A DNA stretch of 64,000 bases, from NCBI GenBank assembly GCA_963835825.1, contig CAWIGZ010000001.1:372001-436000 (forward strand), read 5' to 3'. Source of the DNA: JADGRB01 sp963835825. GTDB lineage: Bacteria > Myxococcota_A > Polyangia > Fen-1088. Of this stretch, positions 46,528 through 64,000 are shown one piece after another (within the stretch, counting starts at the first letter, position 1; each line of letters starts with the position of its first letter). The notes under the pieces are model-generated. The model saw nothing but the letters and a program-made list of their open reading frames with translations. It had not been told where the DNA came from and ran no database searches. A program made the translations under genes and the position numbers.

Positions 46528-47055
46528 ATGCCGATGAAGTGGTACGTCGTACACACCTATTCGGGCCACGAGAACAAGGCCAAGCTCTCGCTGCTCGATC
46601 GCGTCCGCCAGGCTTCTCTCAACGAGAAGTTCGGGGACATCCTCATCCCGACCGACACCGTCGTCGAGCTGGTGAAGGGACAGAAGCGCTCGACCACCCG
46701 CAAGTTTTTCCCCGGCTACATGTTCGTGCAGATGGATCTCGACCAGGAGACGTTCCACCTGGTCAAGAACACGCCGAAGATCACCGGGTTCCTGGGCGGC
46801 ACCAACCCTCAGCCGGTCAAGGAGACGGAGATCCAGAACATCAACGTCGCCATGACCGAGGGCGCCACCCGCCCGAAGCCGCGCATCTCGTTCGAGATCA
46901 ACGAGACGGTGCGGGTGATCGACGGCCCGTTCGCCAACTTCACCGGGACGGTCGTCGAGGTGAAAGGCGAGAAGCAAAAGCTCCGCGTCAACGTCTCCAT
47001 CTTCGGCCGCGCCACGCCGGTCGAGCTGGACTTCGCGCAAGTCGAAAAGTCGTAA
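46528..47055 (+). CDS. nusG: Transcription termination/antitermination factor NusG
   Basis: A 175-residue protein. The N-terminal NGN domain has KWYVVHTYSGHENKAKLSL and FFPGYMFVQMDLD, contacting RNA polymerase. The C-terminal KOW domain has VRVIDGPFANFTGTVVEV, which binds Rho or S10. The ATG at 46528 was chosen over the in-frame ATG two codons later. Normal length for NusG; rplK follows 27 bp later. Confidence 0.97.
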   Translation: MPMKWYVVHTYSGHENKAKLSLLDRVRQASLNEKFGDILIPTDTVVELVKGQKRSTTRKFFPGYMFVQMDLDQETFHLVKNTPKITGFLGGTNPQPVKETEIQNINVAMTEGATRPKPRISFEINETVRVIDGPFANFTGTVVEVKGEKQKLRVNVSIFGRATPVELDFAQVEKS

Positions 47056-47082
47056 GGCAAAAGGAAGTAAGGGACTCGACCT

Positions 47083-47532
47083 ATGAAGAAGGTATCCGGA
47101 TTCATCAAGCTCCAGGTTCCCGCCGGGAAGGCCAACCCCTCGCCGCCCATCGGGCCGGCGCTCGGTCAGCACGGCGTGAACATCATGGAGTTCTGCAAGC
47201 AGTTCAACGCCCGCACCCAGGCGCAGGCGAAGGACGACGTCACGATCCCGGTCGAGATCACCGTCTACTCCGACCGTTCGTTCACGTTCATCACCAAGAC
47301 GCCGCCCGCGCCGATTCTGATCAAGAAGGCCGCTGGGCTGGCGACGCAGAAGAAGCCAGGCTCGGGCTCCAAGGAGCCCAACAAGGTCAAGGTCGGCAAG
47401 ATCTCGCAGAAGCAGCTGCGGGACATCGCCACCACGAAGATGCCGGACCTCAACACCACCGACGTCGAGGCAGCGATGCGAACCATCGCCGGCACGGCGC
47501 GATCCATGGGTATCGAGGTGGAAGGCCTTTAG
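47083..47532 (+). CDS. rplK: Ribosomal protein L11
   Basis: A 149-residue protein of the GTPase-associated centre. It has KKVSGFIKLQVPAGKANPSP, the N-terminal PIGPALGQHGVN loop that contacts thiostrepton-site rRNA, and the C-terminal rRNA-binding domain PDLNTTDVEAAMRTIAGTAR. The ATG at 47083 has AGGAA upstream. It is in the standard L11-L1 order. Confidence 0.98.
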   Translation: MKKVSGFIKLQVPAGKANPSPPIGPALGQHGVNIMEFCKQFNARTQAQAKDDVTIPVEITVYSDRSFTFITKTPPAPILIKKAAGLATQKKPGSGSKEPNKVKVGKISQKQLRDIATTKMPDLNTTDVEAAMRTIAGTARSMGIEVEGL

Positions 47533-47562
47533 GCCGCCAGTAGGTCCGCGAGGAAACAGACC

Positions 47563-48276
47563 ATGTCGCAGCACGGAAAGAAGTTCAGAAACGCGTTCGC
47601 CAAGGTCGAGCGGGGGAAGCGCTACCCGATCGACGAGGCTTGCAAGCTGATCCCCGACACCAAGGTGGCGAAGTTCGACGAGAGCGTCGACATCGCGGTC
47701 CGTCTGGGTGTCGACCCCAAGCACGCCGACCAGATGGTCCGCGGCGCGGTCGTGCTCCCGCACGGCACGGGCAAGAGCCAGCGGGTCGTCGTCGTGGCCA
47801 AGGGTGACAAGGCCAACGAGGCGCGGGCCGCCGGCGCCGACGCCGTGGGCGCCGAGGACCTGGTCGAGAAGATCCAGAAGGAGAACTGGACCGACTTCGA
47901 CTCGATGGTCGCCACGCCCGACGTCATGGGTCTGGTCGGCCGGCTCGGCCGCGTGCTCGGTCCCAAGGGCCTCATGCCGAACCCGAAGGTCGGGACGGTG
48001 ACCAACGACGTGGCCAAGGCGGTGCGCGAGCTCAAGGCTGGCCGCGTGGAGTTCCGCGTCGAGAAGGCGGGCGTCGTCCAGGCCCGCATCGGCAAGGTGT
48101 CGTTCGGCGGCGACAAGCTGCGCGACAACGCCCGGGCCATGGTCGATACGCTCTTGCGTCTCAAGCCGCCGTCGGCCAAGGGGACTTACATGAAGTCGGT
48201 GACGATCTCCACGACGATGGGTCCTGGAATCAAGATCGACCACCTGCCTCTCGTGGCTGACTTCGAGACCAAGTAA
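47563..48276 (+). CDS. rplA: Ribosomal protein L1
   Basis: A 237-residue L1 stalk protein. It has KKFRNAFAKVERGKRYPIDE, the family motif (PKGLMPNPKVGTVT) and KAGRVEFRVEKAGVVQARIG. In E. coli L1 also represses its own operon by binding the L11 leader. The 30-bp spacer to rplK gives no room for a separate promoter. A structured leader separates it from rplJ. Confidence 0.98.
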   Translation: MSQHGKKFRNAFAKVERGKRYPIDEACKLIPDTKVAKFDESVDIAVRLGVDPKHADQMVRGAVVLPHGTGKSQRVVVVAKGDKANEARAAGADAVGAEDLVEKIQKENWTDFDSMVATPDVMGLVGRLGRVLGPKGLMPNPKVGTVTNDVAKAVRELKAGRVEFRVEKAGVVQARIGKVSFGGDKLRDNARAMVDTLLRLKPPSAKGTYMKSVTISTTMGPGIKIDHLPLVADFETK

Positions 48277-48308
48277 TGACAACAACGCATGAAACCCTCG
48301 TGAGCGCA

Positions 48309-48374
48309 GCGTGGCTTTGCCACGCGGAGCGAACGCGCGCCGTCTTCGGCGCGGCTCCCCCCCTTAAGGGGGGG
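48309..48374 (+). promoter_or_regulatory. Three consecutive hairpins in the rplA-rplJ spacer (candidate L10 leader)
   Basis: The 115-bp rplA-rplJ spacer folds into three perfect hairpins: GCGTGGC-TTT-GCCACGC (48309-48325), CGCGCCG-TCTT-CGGCGCG (48336-48353) and CCCCCCC-TTAA-GGGGGGG (48357-48374). The last is followed closely by a G-rich ribosome-binding site (GGAGG) of rplJ. In E. coli the L10-L12 complex binds the rplJ leader and represses translation. A similar role here is plausible but not shown. A five-codon open frame (MKPS) overlaps the start of this region. Confidence 0.55.
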
Positions 48375-48391
48375 CGGGGGGGAGGATACTA

Positions 48392-48922
48392 ATGGAAAAG
48401 GCTGTCAAAGAAGAGAATATCAGCGCGCTCAAGGCGTCGCTGGCCAAGGCGACGAGCCTGGTGCTGGCCGACTTCCGCGGCATCACGGTCAAGAGCGACA
48501 CCAGCCTGCGGCGGGAATTCCGCGGCAGCGGCTGCCACTACCAGGTCGTCAAGAACACGCTGCTCGGCATCGCCGTCAAGGGGACGCCGATGGAGGGGAT
48601 GGAGAAGCTCTTCGTGGGGCCGACCGCCATCGCCTACTCCTTCGAGGACCCGGCGGCGCCGGCCAAGGTCGCCACCAAGGTGGCCAAGGCCGAGGAGAAG
48701 TTCATCATCAAGGGGGGCTACGTCGACGGCAAGGCGCTGGACGTCAAGGGCGTCGTGGCGCTGTCGAACCTCCCCGGCAAGGATGAGCTGCGGGCGACTT
48801 TCCTTGCAACTTTGCTGGCCGTGCCTCAGAACTTCGTCCGGCTGACCATCGCCGCGCAGCAGAACTTTGCCTTCCTGCTGGCTGCGCGCGAAAGCGCTCT
48901 GTCCGGAGAAGGGCCGGAGTAA
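48392..48922 (+). CDS. rplJ: Ribosomal protein L10
   Basis: A 176-residue base of the L7/L12 stalk. It has KEENISALKASLAKATSLVL and ADFRGITVKSDTSLRREFRG, the L10 rRNA-binding domain, and a C-terminal helix (RLTIAAQQNFAFLLAARESA) that carries L12 dimers. The ATG at 48392 lies 11 bp after the G-rich site and the last hairpin. It probably controls its own translation through the leader. Confidence 0.96.
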   Translation: MEKAVKEENISALKASLAKATSLVLADFRGITVKSDTSLRREFRGSGCHYQVVKNTLLGIAVKGTPMEGMEKLFVGPTAIAYSFEDPAAPAKVATKVAKAEEKFIIKGGYVDGKALDVKGVVALSNLPGKDELRATFLATLLAVPQNFVRLTIAAQQNFAFLLAARESALSGEGPE

Positions 48923-49017
48923 GCCCGGAAGTAGTTCCAACGTAGCCAGCCGATCGGCTGGCGCATCTTTGTTTTCTTTTCAACATCAGAAATAACTCAC
49001 CCGAAGGAGCGATTGAA

Positions 49018-49401
49018 ATGGCCGACGTGACGAAGGAGCAGGTTGTTGATTTTCTTTCCCAGATGTCCGTTCTTGATCTGGCAGCTCTGACCAAGGAGCT
49101 CGAGGACAAGTGGGGCGTCAAGGCGGCTCCGGTGGCCGTGGCCGCGGCTCCGGGTGCGGCTGCAGCTGGAGCGGCTCCGGCCGCCGAGCAGACCGAGTTC
49201 ACGATCGTGCTGACCGACGCCGGCGCCAACAAGATCGGCGTCATCAAGGCGGTCCGCGAGGTCACGAACCTCGGCCTCAAAGAGGCGAAGGACCTCGTTG
49301 ACGGCGCGCCGAAGACCGTCAAGGAAGGCGTCAACAAGGCGGACGCCGAGACGATCAAGAAGAAGCTGACCGAGGCTGGCGCGAAGGTCGACGTCAAGTA
49401 A
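49018..49401 (+). CDS. rplL: Ribosomal protein L7/L12
   Basis: A 127-residue stalk protein. The N-terminal dimerisation helix (DVTKEQVVDFLSQMSVLDLA) and Ala-rich hinge (about residues 38-56) precede the C-terminal factor-binding domain with EFTIVLTDAGANKIGVIKAV and GLKEAKDLVDGAPKTVKEGV. A strong GAAGGAG lies before the ATG at 49018, as expected for the most abundant ribosomal protein. An AT-rich spacer separates it from rplJ. Confidence 0.98.
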   Translation: MADVTKEQVVDFLSQMSVLDLAALTKELEDKWGVKAAPVAVAAAPGAAAAGAAPAAEQTEFTIVLTDAGANKIGVIKAVREVTNLGLKEAKDLVDGAPKTVKEGVNKADAETIKKKLTEAGAKVDVK

Positions 49402-49413
49402 GACTTGGGGTCG

Positions 49414-49463
49414 ATCGCGTTTGGGACCCCCAGCTTTGCTGCCGGTCCCAAGCCCCCCGCGAT
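49414..49463 (+). promoter_or_regulatory. Long hairpin in the rplL-rpoB spacer (candidate attenuator or processing site)
   Basis: In the 305-bp rplL-rpoB spacer three stacked helices form one long hairpin: ATCGCG/CGCGAT (49414-49419 with 49458-49463), TTGGGACC/GGTCCCAA (49421-49428 with 49444-49451) and CAGC/GCTG closing a TTT loop (49431-49441). There is no U-run, so it is either a partial terminator or an RNase III site; E. coli has both in this spacer. I see nothing clear in the rest of the spacer. Confidence 0.6.
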
Positions 49464-49706
49464 GAGGTCGGCCGAGCGGAGCTCGTCCGCCCTCGACGCG
49501 ATCCAGTCCGAGGATAGTGGATAGCTCGGGCAGGTTTCCGACAGTACGACCAGTAGAGAAGTCAGATCCGGTAGTTGGTTCAGCAGGCCGTTACGGACAT
49601 TCAAACGCATAGTACGTTGAAATTTTCGAGTCGCAGGTTCCCCGCCATGGGCGGCACGGGATACCTGCGCGTCGGCCGTTCTGCAGTGAGAAAGCAAGGA
49701 GTCTAG

Positions 49707-53953
<4,247 letters not shown>

Positions 53954-54014
53954 TGGCGGCAAAGATTTTGGAAAAGTCTTACGCACAAACGGTCCGCACC
54001 AACACAGAGGCAAG

Positions 54015-58246
<4,232 letters not shown>

Positions 58247-58259
58247 CCGAATCGCCGAA

Positions 58260-58289
58260 GGTTGTGGCCGGTTTACCCCGGCCACAACC
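58260..58289. terminator. Hairpin between convergent rpoC and ROK genes
   Basis: GGTTGTGGCCGG at 58260-58271 pairs perfectly with CCGGCCACAACC at 58278-58289 with a 6-nt loop (tttacc). The stop codon of the ROK gene (TAA, 58275-58273) lies in the loop, so the hairpin overlaps the end of that gene and starts 14 bp after the rpoC stop. There is no long U-run. It could stop transcription of both genes. Confidence 0.6.
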
Positions 58290-59193
58290 AGGCTGCGCCT
58301 CGGACGCCGCTGGCGTCGCCGTGGGCAGCATGGACCAGTTTCGTGCGTAGGCCTTGGGCGACGGTGTGGCGTTCCATGAGCTTGGGAACGTTGGTGAAGA
58401 TGCGCGCGTTGTTGGAGACGCCGCCTCCGAGGACGATCACCCGGGGGTCGATCAGGTTGATCACCGAGGCGAGGGCGCGGGCCAGCCGGTCCTCGTAGAG
58501 CGCGAAGGCGCGCCCGGCGATGTCGTCGCCGGCGTCCGCGCGCTGACCGATTGTCTCGCCCCGCAGCGCGCCGCCGCCCAGCGCGCGATAGGTCCCCTCG
58601 AGGCCGCGCCCCGAGATGAACGATTCGATGCAGCGCGGATGACCGCAGACGCAAGGGTAGGGGGACGTCTCGTCGGGGCTGCTGAAGGGGAGCGTCGTAT
58701 GGCTCCACTCGGTCGCGGAGCCGTTCTCGCCGGTGAGCACGCGTCCGTCGACGACGATCCCGCCCCCCACGCCCGTCCCCAGCGTCGCCCCGAAGACGAC
58801 GTCGGGTCGTGAGCGGTCCAGCTCGGCGGGTGGCGCCGCCGCGCCATCGACGGCCTCGGAGAGCACGAAGCACTTGGCGTCATTGGCCAGCCGAACCGGG
58901 CGCCCGAGCGTCTGCTGGAGATCCCTGTCCAGCGGTCGATCATTGAGGCAAACGAGGTTCGCGTTCCGGATGAGGCCACGACCCGGCTGCAGGAACCCCG
59001 GCGTGCCGACGCCGACGGTGACGGAACTTCCGGATGCATGTCCGGAGAGCCCCTGCACGAGCTCGGCGACCGCCGCCAGCACCGCGCGGTATTCGGTGGG
59101 TGTGGCGACGCGCAAGCGCGCGACCTCCCGCCCGTCATCCGCCAGGAGGAGGCCTTCGATCTTCGTGCCGCCAACGTCGATGCCGATTCGCAC
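58273..59193 (-). CDS. ROK-family sugar kinase
   Basis: A 306-residue ROK protein. The ATP-binding phosphate motif is DVGGTKIEG, the second phosphate motif is ATLGTGVGGGIVV, and the ROK zinc motif is CVCGHPRCIESFISGRGLEG (Cys, Cys and Cys around a GH). No N-terminal DNA-binding domain is present, so it is a kinase (fructokinase- or glucokinase-like), not a repressor. The substrate sugar cannot be told. It runs opposite to the superoperon and converges with rpoC, and is placed between rpoC and rpsL. Confidence 0.9.
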   Translation of the reverse strand: MRIGIDVGGTKIEGLLLADDGREVARLRVATPTEYRAVLAAVAELVQGLSGHASGSSVTVGVGTPGFLQPGRGLIRNANLVCLNDRPLDRDLQQTLGRPVRLANDAKCFVLSEAVDGAAAPPAELDRSRPDVVFGATLGTGVGGGIVVDGRVLTGENGSATEWSHTTLPFSSPDETSPYPCVCGHPRCIESFISGRGLEGTYRALGGGALRGETIGQRADAGDDIAGRAFALYEDRLARALASVINLIDPRVIVLGGGVSNNARIFTNVPKLMERHTVAQGLRTKLVHAAHGDASGVRGAAWLWPG

Positions 59194-59285
59194 GGAACCA
59201 CGATGTCACCCTGCAGCGGGGCTTGGCAAATGCGCCAGTGATGCGCTTGCGCGGTCCGGGTGGTCGAGGCCACAATAGAGGCCTA

Positions 59286-61022
59286 TTGCGTCCCCTTCGC
59301 CTGGCTTTTTTCGCCCCTTTGCCCCTGCTGGCGCTGATCGCGCTCGGTCCTGCCACCGCGCGCGCCCAGTCGTGCACGACCCTCCGCTATTCGTTCCAGC
59401 CGGACTGTTACCGGCCGGACACGAGCTCGGCCTGCGTGCAGTCGGTGACTCACATGGATCTGGGTCCGCAGATCGCCGTCTGGCTCCAAGATTCAACCGG
59501 CGCGTTCATCGATACATTGATGGTCACCAACGCCACCGCGGTGCGCGGGATCGGTAACCGTCCTGGGCGCTCGGACTTTCTCTCCGGTCCGCTCTTCCCC
59601 TACGGCAAGCGCATCATGGCGCTGCCGATCTGGGCGCACGCCCGCGGAAAGACCTACAGCACGCTCTTCATGCAGGAGGAGGTCTGCGCCGTCGGGGGGC
59701 CGACCGAGAGCTGCCTCGGCTGGCACGAGTCGTATTCGTCGACGGAGTTCTACTACTGCCGCCCGCTCCAGCAGACCGAGGCGCAGGCGGCCCTCGGCGC
59801 GGAGGTCAACGACGCCATCACCTGCGCGAGTCAGTTCCACAGCGAGAAGGGGCGGTTCGATCCCACGATGCCGTCCTATTACCCGCCGCGGAGCGACCTC
59901 ACGACGTTCACCTCTGTCGACGGAAGCGATCCGCCGACGTTCGCGGCAATCAACGATCTCGACGCGGTGGCGGCGGCGACCCCGTTTTACGGCTCGGTCT
60001 ACAACGGGACCTGGTCGGTCCCCAGCACGCTGCCGCCGGGCGATTACAGCCTGATGGTCGAGGTGAACAAGGAGTACGACTCGAACGCCTCGCACCTGCA
60101 CCCCGACTTCGACGACAGCCACCTGCCGGGCTACGGCACCGACGGGAACTTCGGACAGCCGTCGGTTGTCTATCAGGTCCCGATCCACATCGACCCGACC
60201 TCCGAAACGACCGACGCCCAGTCGACGTCTCAGATTGTTGGCTACGGCGACTGGACAGGGCAGACGGGCGTCATCAATCCGCGCGACGCCACCATCTCCA
60301 CGAACAGTCCGGGATCGGGCGAGGCGCGGCTGCTGGTGATCAACGACAGCAGCAGCGGGCTCAGCGGTCGGGTGGTGGCGCGGATCGAGAACAGCACTGC
60401 GTCGACGACTGAGCCCCCGAGCGCAGTCACGGACCTGGCGGTGCCAGCCGGGGGACTCACGGCTGTTTCGGCCACCCTGCAGTTCACCCGGCTTCCGTCG
60501 GACGGGGGGCCGGTCCCGCAATATGAGGTCCGCTACCAGACAGGAGCTGCCATCACAGAGGCGCAGTTCGGCTCTGCCGCGGTCGCGCCTCAAGTGCAGC
60601 CGGGCAGCCCGGGCACCCTCGCATCGGTCACCATCGGACCCCTGAAACCGGGCACGCAGTATGCGGTGGCCGTGCGAGCCGTCGAACCGTGCAAGCCGGC
60701 CTCGCCGATCGCCTCGGTGACGTTCAAGACGCCCTCCATGAAGTTCACGCAGCTGTCCGGCTGCTTCGTGGCCACGGCGGCCTGGGGCTCGGCGCTGGCG
60801 CCCGACGTGGACGCCATGCGGAAGGTGCGCGATCGACTGCGCGCGCGGAGCACGATGTTCGCCGTCGCCACCGACCTTTACTACCGCTCCGGACCGGCGG
60901 CGGCCGAGGTTCTTCGCCGGAGCGACACCGCCCGCGCCCTGGTTCGCCGCCTCCTCGGCCCGGTCGGCGCCGCGTCAAAGGCCGCCGTCGCACTGGCCTC
61001 CGCCCGCTCGCCCCATCCGTGA
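59286..61022 (+). CDS. Exported FN3 protein with CFI-box-CTERM tail
   Basis: A 578-residue secreted protein. I choose the TTG at 59286, which has AGAGG five bases upstream and opens a normal signal peptide (LAFFAPLPLLALIALGPATA). The body is Cys-rich near the start (YSFQPDCYRPDTSSACVQSV), with a beta-rich middle and one fibronectin type III domain at about 370-480 (AVTDLAVPAGGLTAVSATLQ to YAVAVRAVEP). The C-terminus SGCFVATAAWGSALAPDVD with VRDRLRARS and LYYRSGP is a CFI-box-CTERM domain, a proposed sorting or maturation signal of exported proteins. The function of the body is unknown. Confidence 0.8.
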   Translation: MRPLRLAFFAPLPLLALIALGPATARAQSCTTLRYSFQPDCYRPDTSSACVQSVTHMDLGPQIAVWLQDSTGAFIDTLMVTNATAVRGIGNRPGRSDFLSGPLFPYGKRIMALPIWAHARGKTYSTLFMQEEVCAVGGPTESCLGWHESYSSTEFYYCRPLQQTEAQAALGAEVNDAITCASQFHSEKGRFDPTMPSYYPPRSDLTTFTSVDGSDPPTFAAINDLDAVAAATPFYGSVYNGTWSVPSTLPPGDYSLMVEVNKEYDSNASHLHPDFDDSHLPGYGTDGNFGQPSVVYQVPIHIDPTSETTDAQSTSQIVGYGDWTGQTGVINPRDATISTNSPGSGEARLLVINDSSSGLSGRVVARIENSTASTTEPPSAVTDLAVPAGGLTAVSATLQFTRLPSDGGPVPQYEVRYQTGAAITEAQFGSAAVAPQVQPGSPGTLASVTIGPLKPGTQYAVAVRAVEPCKPASPIASVTFKTPSMKFTQLSGCFVATAAWGSALAPDVDAMRKVRDRLRARSTMFAVATDLYYRSGPAAAEVLRRSDTARALVRRLLGPVGAASKAAVALASARSPHP

Positions 61023-61060
61023 CTGACCCCGCAGTCGAGCCCTGGGGTGGTCCAATGTCG

Positions 61061-61088
61061 TTGACAAGGCACCTGCGATCCCTATAAT
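61061..61088 (+). promoter_or_regulatory. Perfect consensus sigma70 promoter of rpsL-rpsG-fusA
   Basis: TTGACA (61061-61066), a 16-nt spacer and TATAAT (61083-61088), both hexamers at full consensus. It lies about 95 bp before the rpsL ATG, after the end of the CFI-box gene, so the str genes have their own strong promoter rather than depending on rpoBC readthrough. Confidence 0.88.
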
Positions 61089-61183
61089 CCCTGCCTTCTT
61101 GGCGCCCGTGGTTTGCGCGTGCGCCATGAATTCCAGCGAAATTCAAACGACGACAGCGCCAAACACCGAGGTTTTTGCCCCAG

Positions 61184-61606
61184 ATGCCCACCATCAATCA
61201 GCTGGTTAAGTTCGGCCGCCAGGCTCAGCGACGCAAGACCGCATCGCCGGCGCTCATGGCTTGCCCGCAGCGGCGCGGCGTCTGCGTGCGCGTCTACACC
61301 ACCACCCCGAAGAAGCCGAACTCGGCGCTCCGCAAGGTGGCGCGCGTTCGTCTCACCAACGGAATGGAAGTGACGACGTACATCCCGGGCGAGGGGCACA
61401 ACCTTCAGGAGCACTCGGTGGTGATGATCCGTGGCGGCCGCGTCAAGGACCTCCCGGGCGTTCGCTACCACATCATTCGCGGCACGCTCGACACCTCGGG
61501 CGTCACCAACCGTCGGCAAGGGCGTTCGAAGTACGGCGCCAAGCGGCCCGTAAGTAACTTCGCCCCAATAACTTCGAAGGACCAAGACCATGCCCCGCAA
61601 AGGTGA
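61184..61606 (+). CDS. rpsL: Ribosomal protein S12 (probable C-terminal frameshift)
   Basis: S12, a decoding-site protein. It has MPTINQLVKFGRQAQRRKTA, PKKPNSALRKVARVRLTNG and RVKDLPGVRYHIIRGTLDTS. The streptomycin-relevant Lys positions in PKKPNS and RVKDLPG are wild type. The annotated frame ends in SNFAPITSKDQDHAPQR, a tail not seen in S12. One missing base near 61549 would instead give AKRPRK and a TAA at 61555-61557, the usual end. The true gene would then end about 30 bp before rpsG rather than overlap it. Confidence 0.96.
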   Translation: MPTINQLVKFGRQAQRRKTASPALMACPQRRGVCVRVYTTTPKKPNSALRKVARVRLTNGMEVTTYIPGEGHNLQEHSVVMIRGGRVKDLPGVRYHIIRGTLDTSGVTNRRQGRSKYGAKRPVSNFAPITSKDQDHAPQR

Positions 61607-62081
61607 AGTTCCCAAGCGCAAGCCGCTTCCCGATCCGAAGTTCACGGATCAGCCCGTCGATATGCGCCGCAAGGTGACCAAGTTCGTGAACACCATCATG
61701 AGCTCGGGCAAGAAGGCGGTCGCCGAGCAGATCGTCTACCGCGCGTTCGACATCATCGCCGAGAAGGCGAAGGACGATCCGGTCAAGGTCTGGGATCGCG
61801 CGCTCGGAAACGTGCAGCCCAAGGTCGAGGTGAAGTCCCGCCGCGTCGGTGGCGCGACCTATCAGGTCCCCGTCGACGTCCGCCCGGAGCGCGCTCTGGC
61901 GCTCGGGATGCGCTGGATCATCTCGGCGGCCCGCGACCGCTCGGACGGGCGCACCATGCAGGAGAAGCTGGCGGGCGAGCTGCTCGACGCGTCGTCCAAC
62001 AAGGGCAACGCCGTCAAGAAGCGGGAAGACACGCACAAGATGGCGGACGCCAACAAGGCGTTCGCGCATTACCGCTGGTAA
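61590..62081 (+). CDS. rpsG: Ribosomal protein S7
   Basis: A 163-residue S7 that nucleates the 30S head. It has MPRKGEVPKRKPLPDPKFTD, KKAVAEQIVYRAFDIIAEKA and the conserved SNKGNAVKKREDTHKMADAN at the C-terminus. A GAAGGA precedes the ATG. fusA follows after 137 bp with no clear gene; that spacer contains a T-run just after the rpsG stop. Confidence 0.98.
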   Translation: MPRKGEVPKRKPLPDPKFTDQPVDMRRKVTKFVNTIMSSGKKAVAEQIVYRAFDIIAEKAKDDPVKVWDRALGNVQPKVEVKSRRVGGATYQVPVDVRPERALALGMRWIISAARDRSDGRTMQEKLAGELLDASSNKGNAVKKREDTHKMADANKAFAHYRW

Positions 62082-62218
62082 TTTTTTAGTTATCACCTAG
62101 ATTTCGCGGCGGTTTTCACTCCAAACACACAGCGCAAACGACGGACCTGACGGTTCGCGTTCGCCGGATAAGCCGGCGACGCGGATCGGCTGAGCGTCGG
62201 AAAGGCAACTCGGTAGTC

Positions 62219-64000
<1,782 letters not shown>

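Overview
The window is one stretch of a high-GC (roughly two thirds G+C) bacterial chromosome, almost certainly from a member of the Myxococcota or a close relative. The evidence is two secreted proteins ending in MYXO-CTERM-like sorting tails, two eukaryotic-type Ser/Thr kinases with extra C-terminal domains, many lipoproteins and TPR proteins, and an FHA-GGDEF protein. No phage, plasmid, IS element or CRISPR array was seen. Gene prediction is complicated by about 25 single-base indels, nearly all one extra base. They break genes that cannot all be dead (rpoB, rpoC, fusA, guaA, guaB, glnD), so I treat them as consensus or assembly errors and annotate the broken genes as single loci.

Layout. 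1-9.7 kb (minus strand): envelope and signalling genes, namely a two-TM protein, a beta-helix lipoprotein and a kinase-TPR protein in one operon, a BNR-type protein and an M11-like metalloprotease with MYXO-CTERM tails, and a CNNM/CorC transporter-like protein. 9.7-20.2 kb: a large polytopic membrane protein with an Arg/Gly tail, a histone H1-like Lys/Ala protein, a methyltransferase, queC, a pcnB/CCA-type nucleotidyltransferase, an ATP-grasp glutathione synthase-like protein, then about 620 bp of repeats, an SDR and an acidic protein. 20.2-29.2 kb (plus): glnD, a TPR protein, guaB, guaA and a coupled three-gene envelope module. 29.2-41.5 kb: an acyl-CoA synthetase homologue, a penicillin-binding protein, an FHA-GGDEF protein, and a minus-strand run (PilT-like ATPase, alaS, RluA-type pseudouridine synthase, acyltransferase, kinase-PEGA), with a double-receiver protein diverging from the PilT-like gene. 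41.5-43.8 kb: a second copy of the palindromic repeat, hpt and a TPR lipoprotein.

43.9-64 kb is the translation/transcription superoperon: a consensus promoter, tRNA-Thr, -Tyr, -Gly and -Thr, tufA, rpmG, tRNA-Trp, secE, nusG, rplK, rplA, rplJ, rplL, rpoB, rpoC, then a ROK kinase (opposite strand) and a CFI-box-CTERM secreted protein, then a new consensus promoter and rpsL, rpsG and fusA (cut by the window end). Structured RNA elements lie before rplJ and between rplL and rpoB.

I found no clear new defence or biosynthetic system. The best candidates for novelty are a QEXXH metalloprotease with lipobox and MYXO-CTERM tail, a dispersed long palindromic repeat in two copies, a minisatellite that starts at a stop codon, a degenerate PilT-like ATPase head-to-head with a pseudo-receiver protein, and the LPP20/FlgT-like plus PEGA envelope module.
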